NCBI GenBank assembly: GCA_943789475.1
Contig: CALSUG010000002.1
Coordinates: forward strand, 62,001-126,000
From: an uncultured Alphaproteobacteria bacterium
Lineage (GTDB): Bacteria; Pseudomonadota; Alphaproteobacteria; Micavibrionales; UBA1664
Direction of reading: 5' to 3'
DNA length: 64,000 nucleotides
The translations under genes were made by a program, and so were the position numbers. The notes under the pieces are model-generated. The model searched no databases. It was not told where the DNA came from and was given only the letters and a program-made list of their open reading frames with translations. This document shows positions 1 through 9,229 of this stretch, in pieces. Position 1 is the first letter of the stretch. Each line of letters starts with the position of its first letter.

Positions 1-1361
1 TGATCTAATGTCTCAAAATTTTCTGTTTTTAAATCACTTTCAACAGGTGGATTATTTTTTGATTTCACGGGCTTCGGAACAAATCCGGCCTTAAACCCTA
101 ATTTTGAGGCTTCCTTCATACGTAACTCAGGTTGCGATACATGTCGAACCTCCCCCGCCAAACCAATTTCACCAAAGATCACCGTGTCTGCTGGTACAGG
201 ATCGCCACTCGCCGCACTAATAAGTGCAACGGCTACGGCCAAATCTGCCGCAGGCTCACTAATTTTCAGACCACCCGCTACGTTCAAATACACGTCCATG
301 CCCGACATCATAACACCACATCGAGATTCCAAAACGGCCAACAACATTGATAGGCGGTTTGTATCCCATCCGACCACCGCGCGTTTAGGTGTTGAATAAG
401 ATGTCGGCGCCACCAACGCCTGTATTTCAACTAACACTGGACGCGATCCTTCTAGTCCTGCAAAAACAGCAGAACCAGAAACATTTTCAGCGCGTTCGGA
501 TAAAAATAATGCGGATGGATTTTGAACCTCCATCAACCCTGCCCCGGCCATTTCAAAAACACCAATTTCATCTGTTGGGCCAAAACGATTTTTCACCCCC
601 CGTAAAATCCTAAATTGATGTCCTCGATCCCCTTCAAAATACAACACCGTATCAACCATGTGTTCCAAAACACGCGGTCCCGCAATTGCACCTTCTTTTG
701 TTACGTGCCCCACAATCAATAATGTCACGCCAAGACGTTTTGCATTACGAATTAATTCTTGCGTAGATGTTCGCACTTGTGTCACCGTTCCTGGCGCACT
801 ATCAACCGTATCAACATACATAGTTTGAATAGAGTCAATAACCATAATGTCATATGCTTTTTTACCATTCGCACCTGACATCGATTTAACAATATCACGT
901 ACATTGGTTGCCGACGCCAAATCAACAGGCGATTGTGCCAATCCCAATCGTTTTGCACGAAGTCGCACTTGATCCACAGCTTCTTCACCCGAAATGTAGG
1001 CACATTGAACGTTTTTATTCGCCAAGATACATACCAATTGTAATAATAATGTGGACTTACCAATCCCAGGATCACCACCGATCAAAACTGCGGAACCAGG
1101 CACAAGCCCACCCCCAACAACGCGATCAAATTCTGATATTCCAGATACTGATCTAGGAAGATCCGGGCTTTCCGATTTTAAATCTTCAAATTGGATCACA
1201 TTCCCTTTTGTCGACGAACCAAGCCCTTTTGGTGTAGATTCAATACGTTCTTCCGTAATAGAGTTCCATTCCCCGCATGATTCACATTTACCCTGCCAAC
1301 GGGGTGCTACAGATCCGCATGATTGACAAATAAATTGAGCTTTTGATGATGATTTCGCCAT
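1..1361 (-). CDS. radA: DNA repair protein RadA (C-terminus cut by window edge)
   Basis: RadA/Sms is a RecA-like ATPase that processes recombination intermediates and drives branch migration. Translating leftward from the ATG at 1359-1361 gives 453 codons with no stop, close to the usual full length of about 455-460, so only the last residues are missing. The N-terminus has a four-cysteine zinc finger (two CxxC pairs, the first ICQSCG, the second CESCG), followed by a Walker A GGDPGIGKST, the RadA signature KNRFG and a Lon-protease-like C-terminal half. It is transcribed away from the orphan secreted gene at 1454. No clear promoter is visible in the 92-base gap. Confidence 0.95.
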   Translation of the reverse strand, partial: MAKSSSKAQFICQSCGSVAPRWQGKCESCGEWNSITEERIESTPKGLGSSTKGNVIQFEDLKSESPDLPRSVSGISEFDRVVGGGLVPGSAVLIGGDPGIGKSTLLLQLVCILANKNVQCAYISGEEAVDQVRLRAKRLGLAQSPVDLASATNVRDIVKSMSGANGKKAYDIMVIDSIQTMYVDTVDSAPGTVTQVRTSTQELIRNAKRLGVTLLIVGHVTKEGAIAGPRVLEHMVDTVLYFEGDRGHQFRILRGVKNRFGPTDEIGVFEMAGAGLMEVQNPSALFLSERAENVSGSAVFAGLEGSRPVLVEIQALVAPTSYSTPKRAVVGWDTNRLSMLLAVLESRCGVMMSGMDVYLNVAGGLKISEPAADLAVAVALISAASGDPVPADTVIFGEIGLAGEVRHVSQPELRMKEASKLGFKAGFVPKPVKSKNNPPVESDLKTENFETLD

Positions 1362-1410
1362 GATTCATAGACTATAGACAATATAATGTGATGAAAAGTA
1401 TTTTAGAAAA

Positions 1411-1439
1411 TTGTTACGCTGGAACATTCAACATTATAT
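1411..1439 (+). promoter_or_regulatory. Putative sigma-70 promoter of the orphan secreted gene
   Basis: TTGTTA (1411-1416), a 17-bp spacer and TTATAT (1434-1439) stand directly ahead of the ATG at 1454. A start about 7 bases after the -10 would leave a leader of only about 8 bases with no Shine-Dalgarno. This is a motif match only. Confidence 0.35.
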
Positions 1440-1453
1440 GTTAGGATTTCTAT

Positions 1454-2146
1454 ATGATACATAAAGCACCATACATATATTTTTTTAAAACGATTCTTTA
1501 TCTTATAGCTATGATTGCGTTCACAACGACATCATCACTAGCTAGTGATGATCAAGACAAGCTATTTAAAAGATACATAACAGAAAATTCACAATATAAA
1601 ATCCTCCTTAAACTAAATAACGATAAACTTCAAAAATTAACATTCCCAAATTGTGATACACCTGCCACATACAAACGCCTTAAACCAACAATTTTAATCC
1701 CCACAACCTTTGCTCCAAAAGAGAGTGATCACAAACATCCAGCAAAAGGACAGTGGATAGAAAAATCTATTATTACAGCATGCAATAAACAAACATTATT
1801 CAACCACATCGTCATTGCAGCTAATGTAAAAAAAACACCCACTCTTTTTCCAATGATTAATGGTCAAACCAAAATAGATCAAATATACCAATCCACTGTT
1901 TTAAAAAAAATTATTAGCAAATTAAAAGATCATGAAACACGTTGTCATGGAAAATCATTCATAAAAAATACTGGTATTTTAGGTTATCGTAATCCAGAAA
2001 CAAATGCTCTTTCAAAAAAAGATAAAAACAGCGGATGGTTCGAACGATGGGTTGTAGATGCATGCGGTAAATCTTACGATATTAACATCGCTACATTACC
2101 TGACCCAAGATCAACTTACCGTTTTATCGTTAACATCGCTCAATAA
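1454..2146 (+). CDS. Orphan secreted protein with an internal duplication
   Basis: I do not recognise this 230-residue protein. Residues 1-31 look like a signal peptide (basic start, hydrophobic core, end at SSLAS), so it should be exported. The mature part seems to hold two copies of one module. Each begins with a cysteine (FPNC, ETRC), runs 30-40 polar residues, then has a GQW/GWF-x-E stretch followed by an AC-x-K motif (TACNKQ, DACGKS). The four cysteines therefore fall into two equivalent pairs that could form a disulfide in each module. Base composition is more AT-rich than its neighbours. It converges on recA with a 26-base gap. Confidence 0.7.
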   Translation: MIHKAPYIYFFKTILYLIAMIAFTTTSSLASDDQDKLFKRYITENSQYKILLKLNNDKLQKLTFPNCDTPATYKRLKPTILIPTTFAPKESDHKHPAKGQWIEKSIITACNKQTLFNHIVIAANVKKTPTLFPMINGQTKIDQIYQSTVLKKIISKLKDHETRCHGKSFIKNTGILGYRNPETNALSKKDKNSGWFERWVVDACGKSYDINIATLPDPRSTYRFIVNIAQ

Positions 2147-2172
2147 CACGCATCAATCAAATCACTCTATAT

Positions 2173-3300
2173 TTATTCACCAGATTTCTTTTTTGTATCT
2201 AGTGCAACAATGTCTTCCATACCATTTTTGTCTTCAGCATCATCTTGTCCAGCCAACATACCATCCGCAACTAATCCAGCATTTGCACGAATTTGATTAT
2301 CAAGCTTCGCCTCAAATTCAGGATTATCCTGCAAGAATTTTTTAGCATTTTCACGGCCTTGGCCAATACGCTCGCCTTGTGATGAGAACCAAGATCCAGC
2401 TTTTTCAACGATTCCAGCAGCAACACCAAGATCCAAAATTTCACCTTGTTTAGACACACCCTCACCATACATGATGTCAAATTCAACCTGACGGAATGGG
2501 GGTGCCATTTTATTTTTAACCACCTTTACACGTGTTTGATTACCTACGATTTCGTCCTTGTCCTTGATTTGACCAATACGACGAATATCCAAACGAACAG
2601 AAGCATAAAACTTTAGTGCGTTACCACCAGTCGTTGTTTCAGGTGATCCAAACATCACTCCAATTTTTGATCTAATTTGGTTAATAAAAATAATAACCGT
2701 GCGTGATTTCGAAATTGATCCTGTCAATTTACGCAAGGCTTGTGACATCAAACGTGCCTGAAGACCCATATGAGAGTCCCCCATATCACCTTCTAATTCC
2801 GCACGCGGAACAAGCGCAGCAACAGAATCAATAACAAGAACATCTAATGCACCTGAACGTGTCAATGTGTCTGCAATTTCCAAGGCTTGCTCACCCGCAT
2901 CTGGTTGCGAGATCAACAAATCTTCAACATTACAACCCAATTTTTTTGCATACACAGGATCCAATGCATGTTCTGCATCAATAAATGCACATGTTCCACC
3001 CGATTTTTGAGCCTGAGCGATGACTTGCAGAGCCAATGTTGTCTTACCAGAACTTTCTGGCCCATAAATTTCGGCAACACGCCCACGCGGCAATCCGCCA
3101 ATTCCAAGCGCGATGTCCAAACCAATAGATCCGGTTGATATTGCCTCAACATTTAAAGCCTGCGCACCCTCACCACCAAGTTTCATAATAGAACCTTTAC
3201 CAAAAGCTCTTTCGATTTGTGATAAAGCGGCATCTAACGCTTTTGATTTATTATTATCCATTTTTTTATCCTTCGCATCGTTCAAATTTGTAACAGCCAT
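2173..3300 (-). CDS. recA: Recombinase A
   Basis: RecA forms the filament for homologous recombination and is the co-protease that triggers LexA self-cleavage. The 375-residue product has Walker [10 protein letters not shown] at residues 80-88, the usual RecA core and an acidic C-terminal tail. The chosen ATG at 3300 follows AAAGGA at good spacing. A second in-frame Met at residue 14 (MDNNKSK) is closer to the start of E. coli RecA, so the first 13 residues could be an extension. Regulation is visible: two LexA boxes and a TATAAT -10 lie 67-113 bases upstream. It follows cckA in the same orientation, but the operators imply its own promoter. Confidence 0.98.
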   Translation of the reverse strand: MAVTNLNDAKDKKMDNNKSKALDAALSQIERAFGKGSIMKLGGEGAQALNVEAISTGSIGLDIALGIGGLPRGRVAEIYGPESSGKTTLALQVIAQAQKSGGTCAFIDAEHALDPVYAKKLGCNVEDLLISQPDAGEQALEIADTLTRSGALDVLVIDSVAALVPRAELEGDMGDSHMGLQARLMSQALRKLTGSISKSRTVIIFINQIRSKIGVMFGSPETTTGGNALKFYASVRLDIRRIGQIKDKDEIVGNQTRVKVVKNKMAPPFRQVEFDIMYGEGVSKQGEILDLGVAAGIVEKAGSWFSSQGERIGQGRENAKKFLQDNPEFEAKLDNQIRANAGLVADGMLAGQDDAEDKNGMEDIVALDTKKKSGE

Positions 3301-3366
3301 AAGAGTAATCCTTTTCTATGATATTTCTAGAAAGCGTCAGTTAAAAAACGCCCTCATCCACATATA

Positions 3367-3413
3367 ATTATAAGAACATGAAGAGAACAAAATGTAAAGA
3401 ACAAAAACAGAAC
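3367..3413 (-). promoter_or_regulatory. recA promoter with two tandem LexA (SOS) boxes
   Basis: Two copies of GAAC-N7-GAAC, which is GTTC-N7-GTTC on the recA strand, lie at 3374-3388 and 3399-3413. This is the alphaproteobacterial LexA operator, unlike the CTGT-N8-ACAG of E. coli. A perfect TATAAT -10 (read on minus) sits at 3367-3372 directly beside the first box, so bound LexA would cover the -10/-35 spacer. A weak -35 TTTACA at 3393-3398 has a 20-bp spacer. The box pattern is exact; the promoter assignment is inferred. Confidence 0.85.
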
Positions 3414-3429
3414 ATTTTTTGTATTGCTC

Positions 3430-5790
3430 TTATTTTTTATTCAAAACCTCTTTTACACGTGATGCAAGCTGTTGCAACGTAAACGGTTTTGGAAGAAAAT
3501 GAGCATTATCGCCTATTTCTTCTTTAAAACGATCTTCTGTATAACCTGATACAAAAATAATGGGCATATCAGGATAAATTTTCATGACTTCCTTTGCCAT
3601 TGTTGGCCCATCCATTTCTGGCATAATGACATCTGTCACAATGATATCAACACTACCCTCATGATCATTCAATACATCCAATGCCGTTTGACCACAACTA
3701 GCCTCTAAAACATTATATCCCTTATTCGACAAAGCACGAGCCGAAAACATACGCACCGCATCTTCGTCCTCCACTAACAAAACCGTCGCAGTTCCCGTTA
3801 GATCCTCTTGCGGTTTTTCTTTTTCTTCAATAACCGGTACGTCAGTATTTTTACTGTCAATGTCATCTAAGTAACGAGGTAAATAAACGGAAAAGGTCGT
3901 TCCCTTTCCAACAGAGCTATCCACATCAATGTATCCACCTGTTTGACGAATAATACCGTAAACTGTTGCCAGCCCAAGCCCCGTTCCTTCACCAATTTTT
4001 TTTGTTGTAAAGAACGGTTCAAAAATACGTTCCAATGTTTTTTGATCTATGCCTGTCCCTGTGTCAGACACATGAATCGCAACCCAATCACCAGCAGGCA
4101 TAGAATCATTCATAACGGGTTTTGATTTTTTATTTGTTACATTTTCTGTGGTGATCTTTAAATGTCCTTTGTCACCCATTGCATCACGTGCATTCACTGC
4201 CAAATTGATAAGAACCTGCTCCAATTGACCTTCATCCACCTTAATATCGTAAAGGTTTGCAGCATGAGTCAATTCAAGATCAATTTGAACGCCGATCAAA
4301 CGACGAATTAAGTGCGATAACTCCGTCAACACCTCTGTAACGTCCAACACCTTAGGATTCAATTGTTGTTGCCGAGAAAACGCCAATAATTGACGCACAA
4401 GGTTTGCCGCACGATTTGAATTTTGCTTAATCTGCATAATATCGTTAAAAGATGGATCACCTGCCTTGTGACGCAGTAAAAGTAAATCACAAAACCCAAT
4501 CATGGCCGTCAATAAGTTATTAAAATCATGGGCAACACCACCCGCAAGCTGACCTACAGCCTGCATTTTTTGCGATTGATTGACCTGAGCCTCTAATGAT
4601 TTTTGTTCCGTTCTATCAAAAATACGAACCGCAATTTTATGCCCTCTGAGAGGTGATGCGTATATTTTAACAGCAATTTTTTCATCAAATTTTGGAGAAA
4701 TAAGATCAATATCAACCGCTTCTGTCACGATATTTTTGTGACGCACCTCGCTCAATAATTTTTTAGTATTATCACGATCGTCTTCATCAACAAAATCTAA
4801 AAAATTGTGCGCATCAATGTCAGTTTGAAAAATTTGCAACATATTGGACAACGTTCTATTAGAATCTGTGACCTTGCCATCCGCATCCACCATAGCGATA
4901 CCGAGTGGTGCTTCTTCAAAAAATTGACGGAAACGATCTTCAGATTCTTGCAGTGCCTGACGCATCTCACGTTCAGATGTTAAATCATGAACAACACCTC
5001 GTACACGAACATGGACGTCATCCTCTATCACCACAGATTGATTAATTGATGCTAAAAATGTGCGCCCTGCAGGCCCCTTCATATTAATTTCTGTGACCTG
5101 ACGCACACCACCACCATCTTTGATATCATATGGCTTAACTGATAAAAATTGATGATCCAGATATGAATGCATTGTCCCACCACCAAGTAGCGTATCAATA
5201 TCACTTCCCAACCAACGTGCAAGGGTTGCATTTACAAACGTAAAACGCCCATTCTCATCCAATGCATAAAAACCGACCGGTGCATGATCCGTGAAATCCA
5301 CCAATTTTTCACGCTCTTCACGAACAACTTCCTCAACTGCACGACGTTCAGTTATATTATCAACACGCCAATGAACCGTTCCCAACCATCCGGGCACGGG
5401 TTGTGCCGCCAAACGATACCAATGCTCTTCACCTTGAGAACTAATGATTTTTGCTTCCATTGCGTCTTCGTGACCGCGCATCGCATTTTGAATTAACGAT
5501 TCTAACCTCTCTTGAACCATAGAATCATGTTCATTTACAAACAAACGGCGAATAATCGTAAGATTCGGCACCTCCCCATTAACGCATAAATCTTGAAACG
5601 CAGGATTAAAAAATATAACTTTATCTTGGATATCTGTTACAAGTCGTGCAGATGTAGAACCTTCAAAAATTTCTGTTAGAATCGATTTGTCGCGTGCATG
5701 TCGACGATAAAACTGAACGTAAATTACCCACATCACAAACAAAGTGATTAACAACCCACCTACAATTATAAAATCATTCAAATCCAACAT
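3430..5790 (-). CDS. cckA: CckA-type hybrid histidine kinase
   Basis: CckA is the membrane kinase/phosphatase that, through ChpT, sets phosphorylation of the cell-cycle regulator CtrA. The 786-residue protein has one clear N-terminal membrane segment (about residues 7-28), roughly three PAS domains, a HisKA domain with His421 in the GGVAHDFNN context typical of CckA, an HATPase domain (N, GTGID and GEGTGLGL boxes) and a C-terminal receiver with phospho-acceptor Asp720 (VTDVIMPEMDG). Caulobacter CckA has two membrane spans and a shorter sensory part, so the input half differs. It lies 42 bases after flhB, as the last gene of a rmuC-fliQ-fliR-flhB-cckA run. Confidence 0.88.
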   Translation of the reverse strand: MLDLNDFIIVGGLLITLFVMWVIYVQFYRRHARDKSILTEIFEGSTSARLVTDIQDKVIFFNPAFQDLCVNGEVPNLTIIRRLFVNEHDSMVQERLESLIQNAMRGHEDAMEAKIISSQGEEHWYRLAAQPVPGWLGTVHWRVDNITERRAVEEVVREEREKLVDFTDHAPVGFYALDENGRFTFVNATLARWLGSDIDTLLGGGTMHSYLDHQFLSVKPYDIKDGGGVRQVTEINMKGPAGRTFLASINQSVVIEDDVHVRVRGVVHDLTSEREMRQALQESEDRFRQFFEEAPLGIAMVDADGKVTDSNRTLSNMLQIFQTDIDAHNFLDFVDEDDRDNTKKLLSEVRHKNIVTEAVDIDLISPKFDEKIAVKIYASPLRGHKIAVRIFDRTEQKSLEAQVNQSQKMQAVGQLAGGVAHDFNNLLTAMIGFCDLLLLRHKAGDPSFNDIMQIKQNSNRAANLVRQLLAFSRQQQLNPKVLDVTEVLTELSHLIRRLIGVQIDLELTHAANLYDIKVDEGQLEQVLINLAVNARDAMGDKGHLKITTENVTNKKSKPVMNDSMPAGDWVAIHVSDTGTGIDQKTLERIFEPFFTTKKIGEGTGLGLATVYGIIRQTGGYIDVDSSVGKGTTFSVYLPRYLDDIDSKNTDVPVIEEKEKPQEDLTGTATVLLVEDEDAVRMFSARALSNKGYNVLEASCGQTALDVLNDHEGSVDIIVTDVIMPEMDGPTMAKEVMKIYPDMPIIFVSGYTEDRFKEEIGDNAHFLPKPFTLQQLASRVKEVLNKK

Positions 5791-5832
5791 CCCGCAAACA
5801 GGATGCCATATTCATGGAACAAGGAAAAAGAA

Positions 5833-6915
5833 TTATTTCTTTTTTGATCGACCTTTGTTGAGTGAATAAACGTATGAAATTATTTCAGCCACCGCCTGGT
5901 AATGTTCTGTTGGAATAATTTCACCAATTTCAACAATATCATATAATGCACGAGCCAGAGGTTTATTTTCAACCAATTGAACATCGCTCTCTTTCGCTTT
6001 TTCACGAATACGTAGCGCAACATCATCCATTCCTTTTGCCAAACAAATCGGTGCATCCATCGTATCACCGTCATATTGTAAGGCGATGGCAAAATGTGTT
6101 GGGTTGGTAATCACGACCGTTGCATCAGGAACGGCTTGCATCATTCGTTGTTGTGACTTTTGCATACGAAGTTGGCGCAATTTTGCTTTCATATGCGGGT
6201 CACCATCTGTTTGCTTATGTTCGTCTTGAATTTCTTTCCGTGACATTCGCATTTTTTTCATATGTTCCATACGTTGATACACCACATCAATAACGGCCAA
6301 CACAAACAAAGTGACCAAAATACCTGCCATCAAGCGAAACAACATTCCACGAAACTCTTCCATCATACTAGGGATAGGCAACCCAATAAAATGATCAACA
6401 CCTTCAAAAAATGGCGCTAATAAAACAAAACTAACACCGCCAATCAACGATATTTTTAACAATCCTTTTAAAAATTCAAATAGAGAACGCATTGAAAACA
6501 TGCGCTCAAACCCTTTCATAATCGAGAGTTTATCTAGTGATGGTGCAATTGAACCTGGAGCGAACAAAGGCCCCACCTGTATCAGTGGTGCAAGGATCGC
6601 TGCAATAATCAAAAAAATTAGTGGTAGCGCCATAGCCTTAAAAATACTGGTGAACAATTCCGATAACACGGCACCCAAACCACCAGACACACCATGGAGT
6701 TGATAACTATTTTCCATTAATCCTTTAAAAGTGGTCGCCATATCAGACATCATTGAACTACTCATAGCGACAATTACAATAGTTCCCGCCAGCAGCATCA
6801 CCCAATTATTGAGTTCTTTACTCATCGGAACCTGCCCCTTTTTTCGCGAATCCTCTAATTTTTTCGAGGTGGGTTCTTCGGTTTTTTGGGAATCATCGGT
6901 AGAATCATCAGACAT
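5833..6915 (-). CDS. flhB: Flagellar export-gate switch protein FlhB
   Basis: FlhB is the inner-membrane component of the flagellar type III export apparatus that switches substrate class from rod/hook to filament. The 360-residue protein has a charged N-terminus, four hydrophobic segments and a cytoplasmic domain with the autocleavage motif NPTH at residues 271-274. That motif, with no virulence secretion genes near, favours flagellar FlhB over a YscU homologue. It starts 11 bases after fliR and is followed by cckA. Confidence 0.96.
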   Translation of the reverse strand: MSDDSTDDSQKTEEPTSKKLEDSRKKGQVPMSKELNNWVMLLAGTIVIVAMSSSMMSDMATTFKGLMENSYQLHGVSGGLGAVLSELFTSIFKAMALPLIFLIIAAILAPLIQVGPLFAPGSIAPSLDKLSIMKGFERMFSMRSLFEFLKGLLKISLIGGVSFVLLAPFFEGVDHFIGLPIPSMMEEFRGMLFRLMAGILVTLFVLAVIDVVYQRMEHMKKMRMSRKEIQDEHKQTDGDPHMKAKLRQLRMQKSQQRMMQAVPDATVVITNPTHFAIALQYDGDTMDAPICLAKGMDDVALRIREKAKESDVQLVENKPLARALYDIVEIGEIIPTEHYQAVAEIISYVYSLNKGRSKKK

Positions 6916-6926
6916 GGCCTATCCTA

Positions 6927-7703
6927 TCATAACTTTCTAAAGAACACCTGAATGGCTTCATCATAATGGTTAAGCCAAAACAACATCATCGTTGAAAAAC
7001 ATAGCAATAACGTCAAAAGGCCTAATGTAATTTGCAAGGGAAGGGCTAAAACAAACACTTGAATTTGTGGCATTAATCGTCCCAGAACACCCATCGCAAT
7101 ATAAAGAAATAAAGATACAACCAAAAACGGTGTCGCCATGTAAAAACCAATGGAAAAACTTTGTGAAACTGCCTTTGTAACAGTCAGCGCCATATTTCCT
7201 ACCAATGGAATATCACCGCCAGCAGGAAATGTATGATAACTTTCCACTACACCAAAAATCAACATATGATGCAAATTTGTTGAAAACAATAAAACACCAC
7301 CGATAATGGACAAAAAAGCCCCCATAATCGATCCTTGAGACGCCATTTGAGGGTTAAACACTTGCGCATTCCCCAAACCTAAATTCATCGACACCAACAT
7401 TCCCCCCGTATCCAGAGCCGCCATAAAAATTTTAGCAATCGTTCCTATAAAAAAGCCAATTAAAATTTCAGTCATCATCATCCAAACCAAACTCGCTGCA
7501 TCACCATGCCAAGTAGGGATAAGTTGAGAAATAGCTGGCGCCATAACAAAAGACATCGCAACAGCAAAAACCAAGCGAACATTCGGATTGATAAAACCAT
7601 CACCGACACCTGGCATAATCATCACCGTTGTTCCAACACGGCAAAATACCAACATATAAAGGACGATCTGGCTTAGGATATATTCTTCTAGTAAAGATTG
7701 CAT
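6927..7703 (-). CDS. fliR: Flagellar export-gate protein FliR
   Basis: FliR, with FliP and FliQ, builds the export gate inside the MS ring of the flagellum. The 258-residue product is almost entirely hydrophobic with about six membrane segments and the FliR/YscT-like core containing MPGVGDGF and an NPQ stretch. It begins 10 bases after fliQ and ends 11 bases before flhB, so the three are probably co-translated. fliP and the rest of the flagellar regulon are not in this window. Confidence 0.95.
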   Translation of the reverse strand: MQSLLEEYILSQIVLYMLVFCRVGTTVMIMPGVGDGFINPNVRLVFAVAMSFVMAPAISQLIPTWHGDAASLVWMMMTEILIGFFIGTIAKIFMAALDTGGMLVSMNLGLGNAQVFNPQMASQGSIMGAFLSIIGGVLLFSTNLHHMLIFGVVESYHTFPAGGDIPLVGNMALTVTKAVSQSFSIGFYMATPFLVVSLFLYIAMGVLGRLMPQIQVFVLALPLQITLGLLTLLLCFSTMMLFWLNHYDEAIQVFFRKL

Positions 7704-7713
7704 AGAGGGGCGA

Positions 7714-7998
7714 TTACCCTCCTAAATTTCCGGCAATAATAATATCAGACAATGATTTCATATATTCCGTCATCATAATTGCAAAAGAAGGTAGTAAGAC
7801 ATAAATAGCCGCAAAAATTACAACAATTTTCGGTACAAAAGCTAATGTCATCTCTTGGATCTGTGTCAAAGCCTGAAACAACGCCACAATCAAACCAACA
7901 AATAAACCAACCATCATGATCGGCATCCCCAATTTTAAGGTCATCCAGATCGCTTCACGTGCAAGGCCTATTATTTCCGCTTCTTCCATAGACATCAT
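7714..7998 (-). CDS. fliQ: Flagellar export-gate protein FliQ
   Basis: FliQ is the small two-helix-hairpin subunit of the flagellar export gate. The product shows two membrane segments separated by the conserved ALTQIQEMTLAFVPK loop. I chose the ATG at 7998 (94 residues). A longer frame opens at a TTG at 8013, and a shorter one at the ATG at 7989 (91 residues, MEEAEIIGL) matches the usual FliQ length best, so the start is uncertain by a few codons. It follows rmuC closely and leads into fliR. Confidence 0.93.
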   Translation of the reverse strand: MMSMEEAEIIGLAREAIWMTLKLGMPIMMVGLFVGLIVALFQALTQIQEMTLAFVPKIVVIFAAIYVLLPSFAIMMTEYMKSLSDIIIAGNLGG

Positions 7999-8030
7999 TA
8001 TGGCGTGAAACAAAAATCATCGCAAACAGA

Positions 8031-9182
8031 TTATGCTTTCTTTATTGAATCTCGTGCTTGTTTTTCAATTTCTTGCGGTGATTCCAATTGATCAGAATGA
8101 TTTGTCGCTTGTAACTCTTCAAATTTACGTGCCTTGGATAAAACGTTACGTTCCAACGATCCCAACGCATCATTATACGCACCAACGGATCTATTTAAAT
8201 TTGTTCCGACCTTATCCAAATGCCCTCCAAATGTTGACAGGCTTTTATACAAATCACGCCCTGTATCGGCAATATGTTGCGCATTTTCCGCCAATTCACC
8301 CTGACGCCAGGATAAATGAACCACACGTAACAACGACAACATCAATGACGGTGATGTTAGGACAATGTTATGATCAGACGCATAATCAATCAATTCTGGG
8401 TCGCCCGCGACCGCCAACGAGAATAAATGTTCTCCCGGTAAAAATAACACCGTAAAATCAACGGGTGAACCCAGCGCATCTTGATATGATTTTGCCCCCA
8501 ACGCCTTTATATGCGAACGAACCTGTGTCGCCAACCGCGTACGAATTTCATCTTGAGCCTCGGGTTTATCTAGATCTTCCAAAATATCTTGGATAGGTGC
8601 CTTGGCATCAATGGCAATTTTAAATCCATCTTGTAATGCAATAACAATATCCGGGCGTAAACGCGATCCATTCTCACTTGTTACCGTGGCTTGTGTATCA
8701 TAGTGTACGCCCCGTACCATTCCCGCCTTTTCCAACAAACGGTCCAACAACATTTCACCCCATCGACCACGCATCGCAGGATTATTCATCGCACCCGCCA
8801 ATTTCAACGTTGATTGTGATAACATCTGCAAATCTTCACGAACCAGCGCACTTGTACCTTTTAATTCATTAACCGCACCGCCCAGTTTTTCCAAATTTTG
8901 TTGAACTGGCTTTACAATTTCAGAAATTGCAAATTGACGTTTTTCAAGATCACCTTTGTTATTTTGTTCCCACGCTTTAAAGCGTTCTTGCGCAACTTGC
9001 ATAAAACTTTCATTCGTTTCGCGTAAAGCCTCATTCGACAAAACCTTAAACTGATTCAGTAAATCCGCACGCCCCTGTTGTTCAAGTTTCAATTTGGCGC
9101 GTGTAATAATAGCAAATACCATTACCACAATAAATAAACCCCACCCAAAACCACATAAAATCATTAATTGTTCAAATGTCAT
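8031..9182 (-). CDS. rmuC: DNA recombination protein RmuC
   Basis: RmuC is a predicted nuclease-fold protein that limits recombination at inverted repeats. The 383-residue protein has an N-terminal membrane segment (about residues 6-25), a coiled-coil region and the RmuC core with GRWGE, LRPDIVI and an AIDAKAP motif typical of restriction-endonuclease-like folds. It is the first gene of the minus-strand run into fliQ-fliR-flhB, with 17-32 bases between them depending on the FliQ start. A functional link to the flagellar genes is not implied. Confidence 0.93.
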   Translation of the reverse strand: MTFEQLMILCGFGWGLFIVVMVFAIITRAKLKLEQQGRADLLNQFKVLSNEALRETNESFMQVAQERFKAWEQNNKGDLEKRQFAISEIVKPVQQNLEKLGGAVNELKGTSALVREDLQMLSQSTLKLAGAMNNPAMRGRWGEMLLDRLLEKAGMVRGVHYDTQATVTSENGSRLRPDIVIALQDGFKIAIDAKAPIQDILEDLDKPEAQDEIRTRLATQVRSHIKALGAKSYQDALGSPVDFTVLFLPGEHLFSLAVAGDPELIDYASDHNIVLTSPSLMLSLLRVVHLSWRQGELAENAQHIADTGRDLYKSLSTFGGHLDKVGTNLNRSVGAYNDALGSLERNVLSKARKFEELQATNHSDQLESPQEIEKQARDSIKKA

Positions 9183-9229
9183 GGGTCATATAATATGGAT
9201 CAAACTGTCGAAATGCAAAGGATTGATCG

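Noticed and set aside
782-1326. Overlapping ORFs at 782-1078 (minus), 908-1156 and 1051-1326 (plus)
   Set aside because: They are other-frame shadows of radA, which is clear by zinc finger, Walker A and KNRFG motifs.
5790-5833. CtrA binding site upstream of cckA
   Set aside because: No TTAA-N7-TTAA is present in the 42-base gap. I also did not find one in front of the mini rod protein gene.
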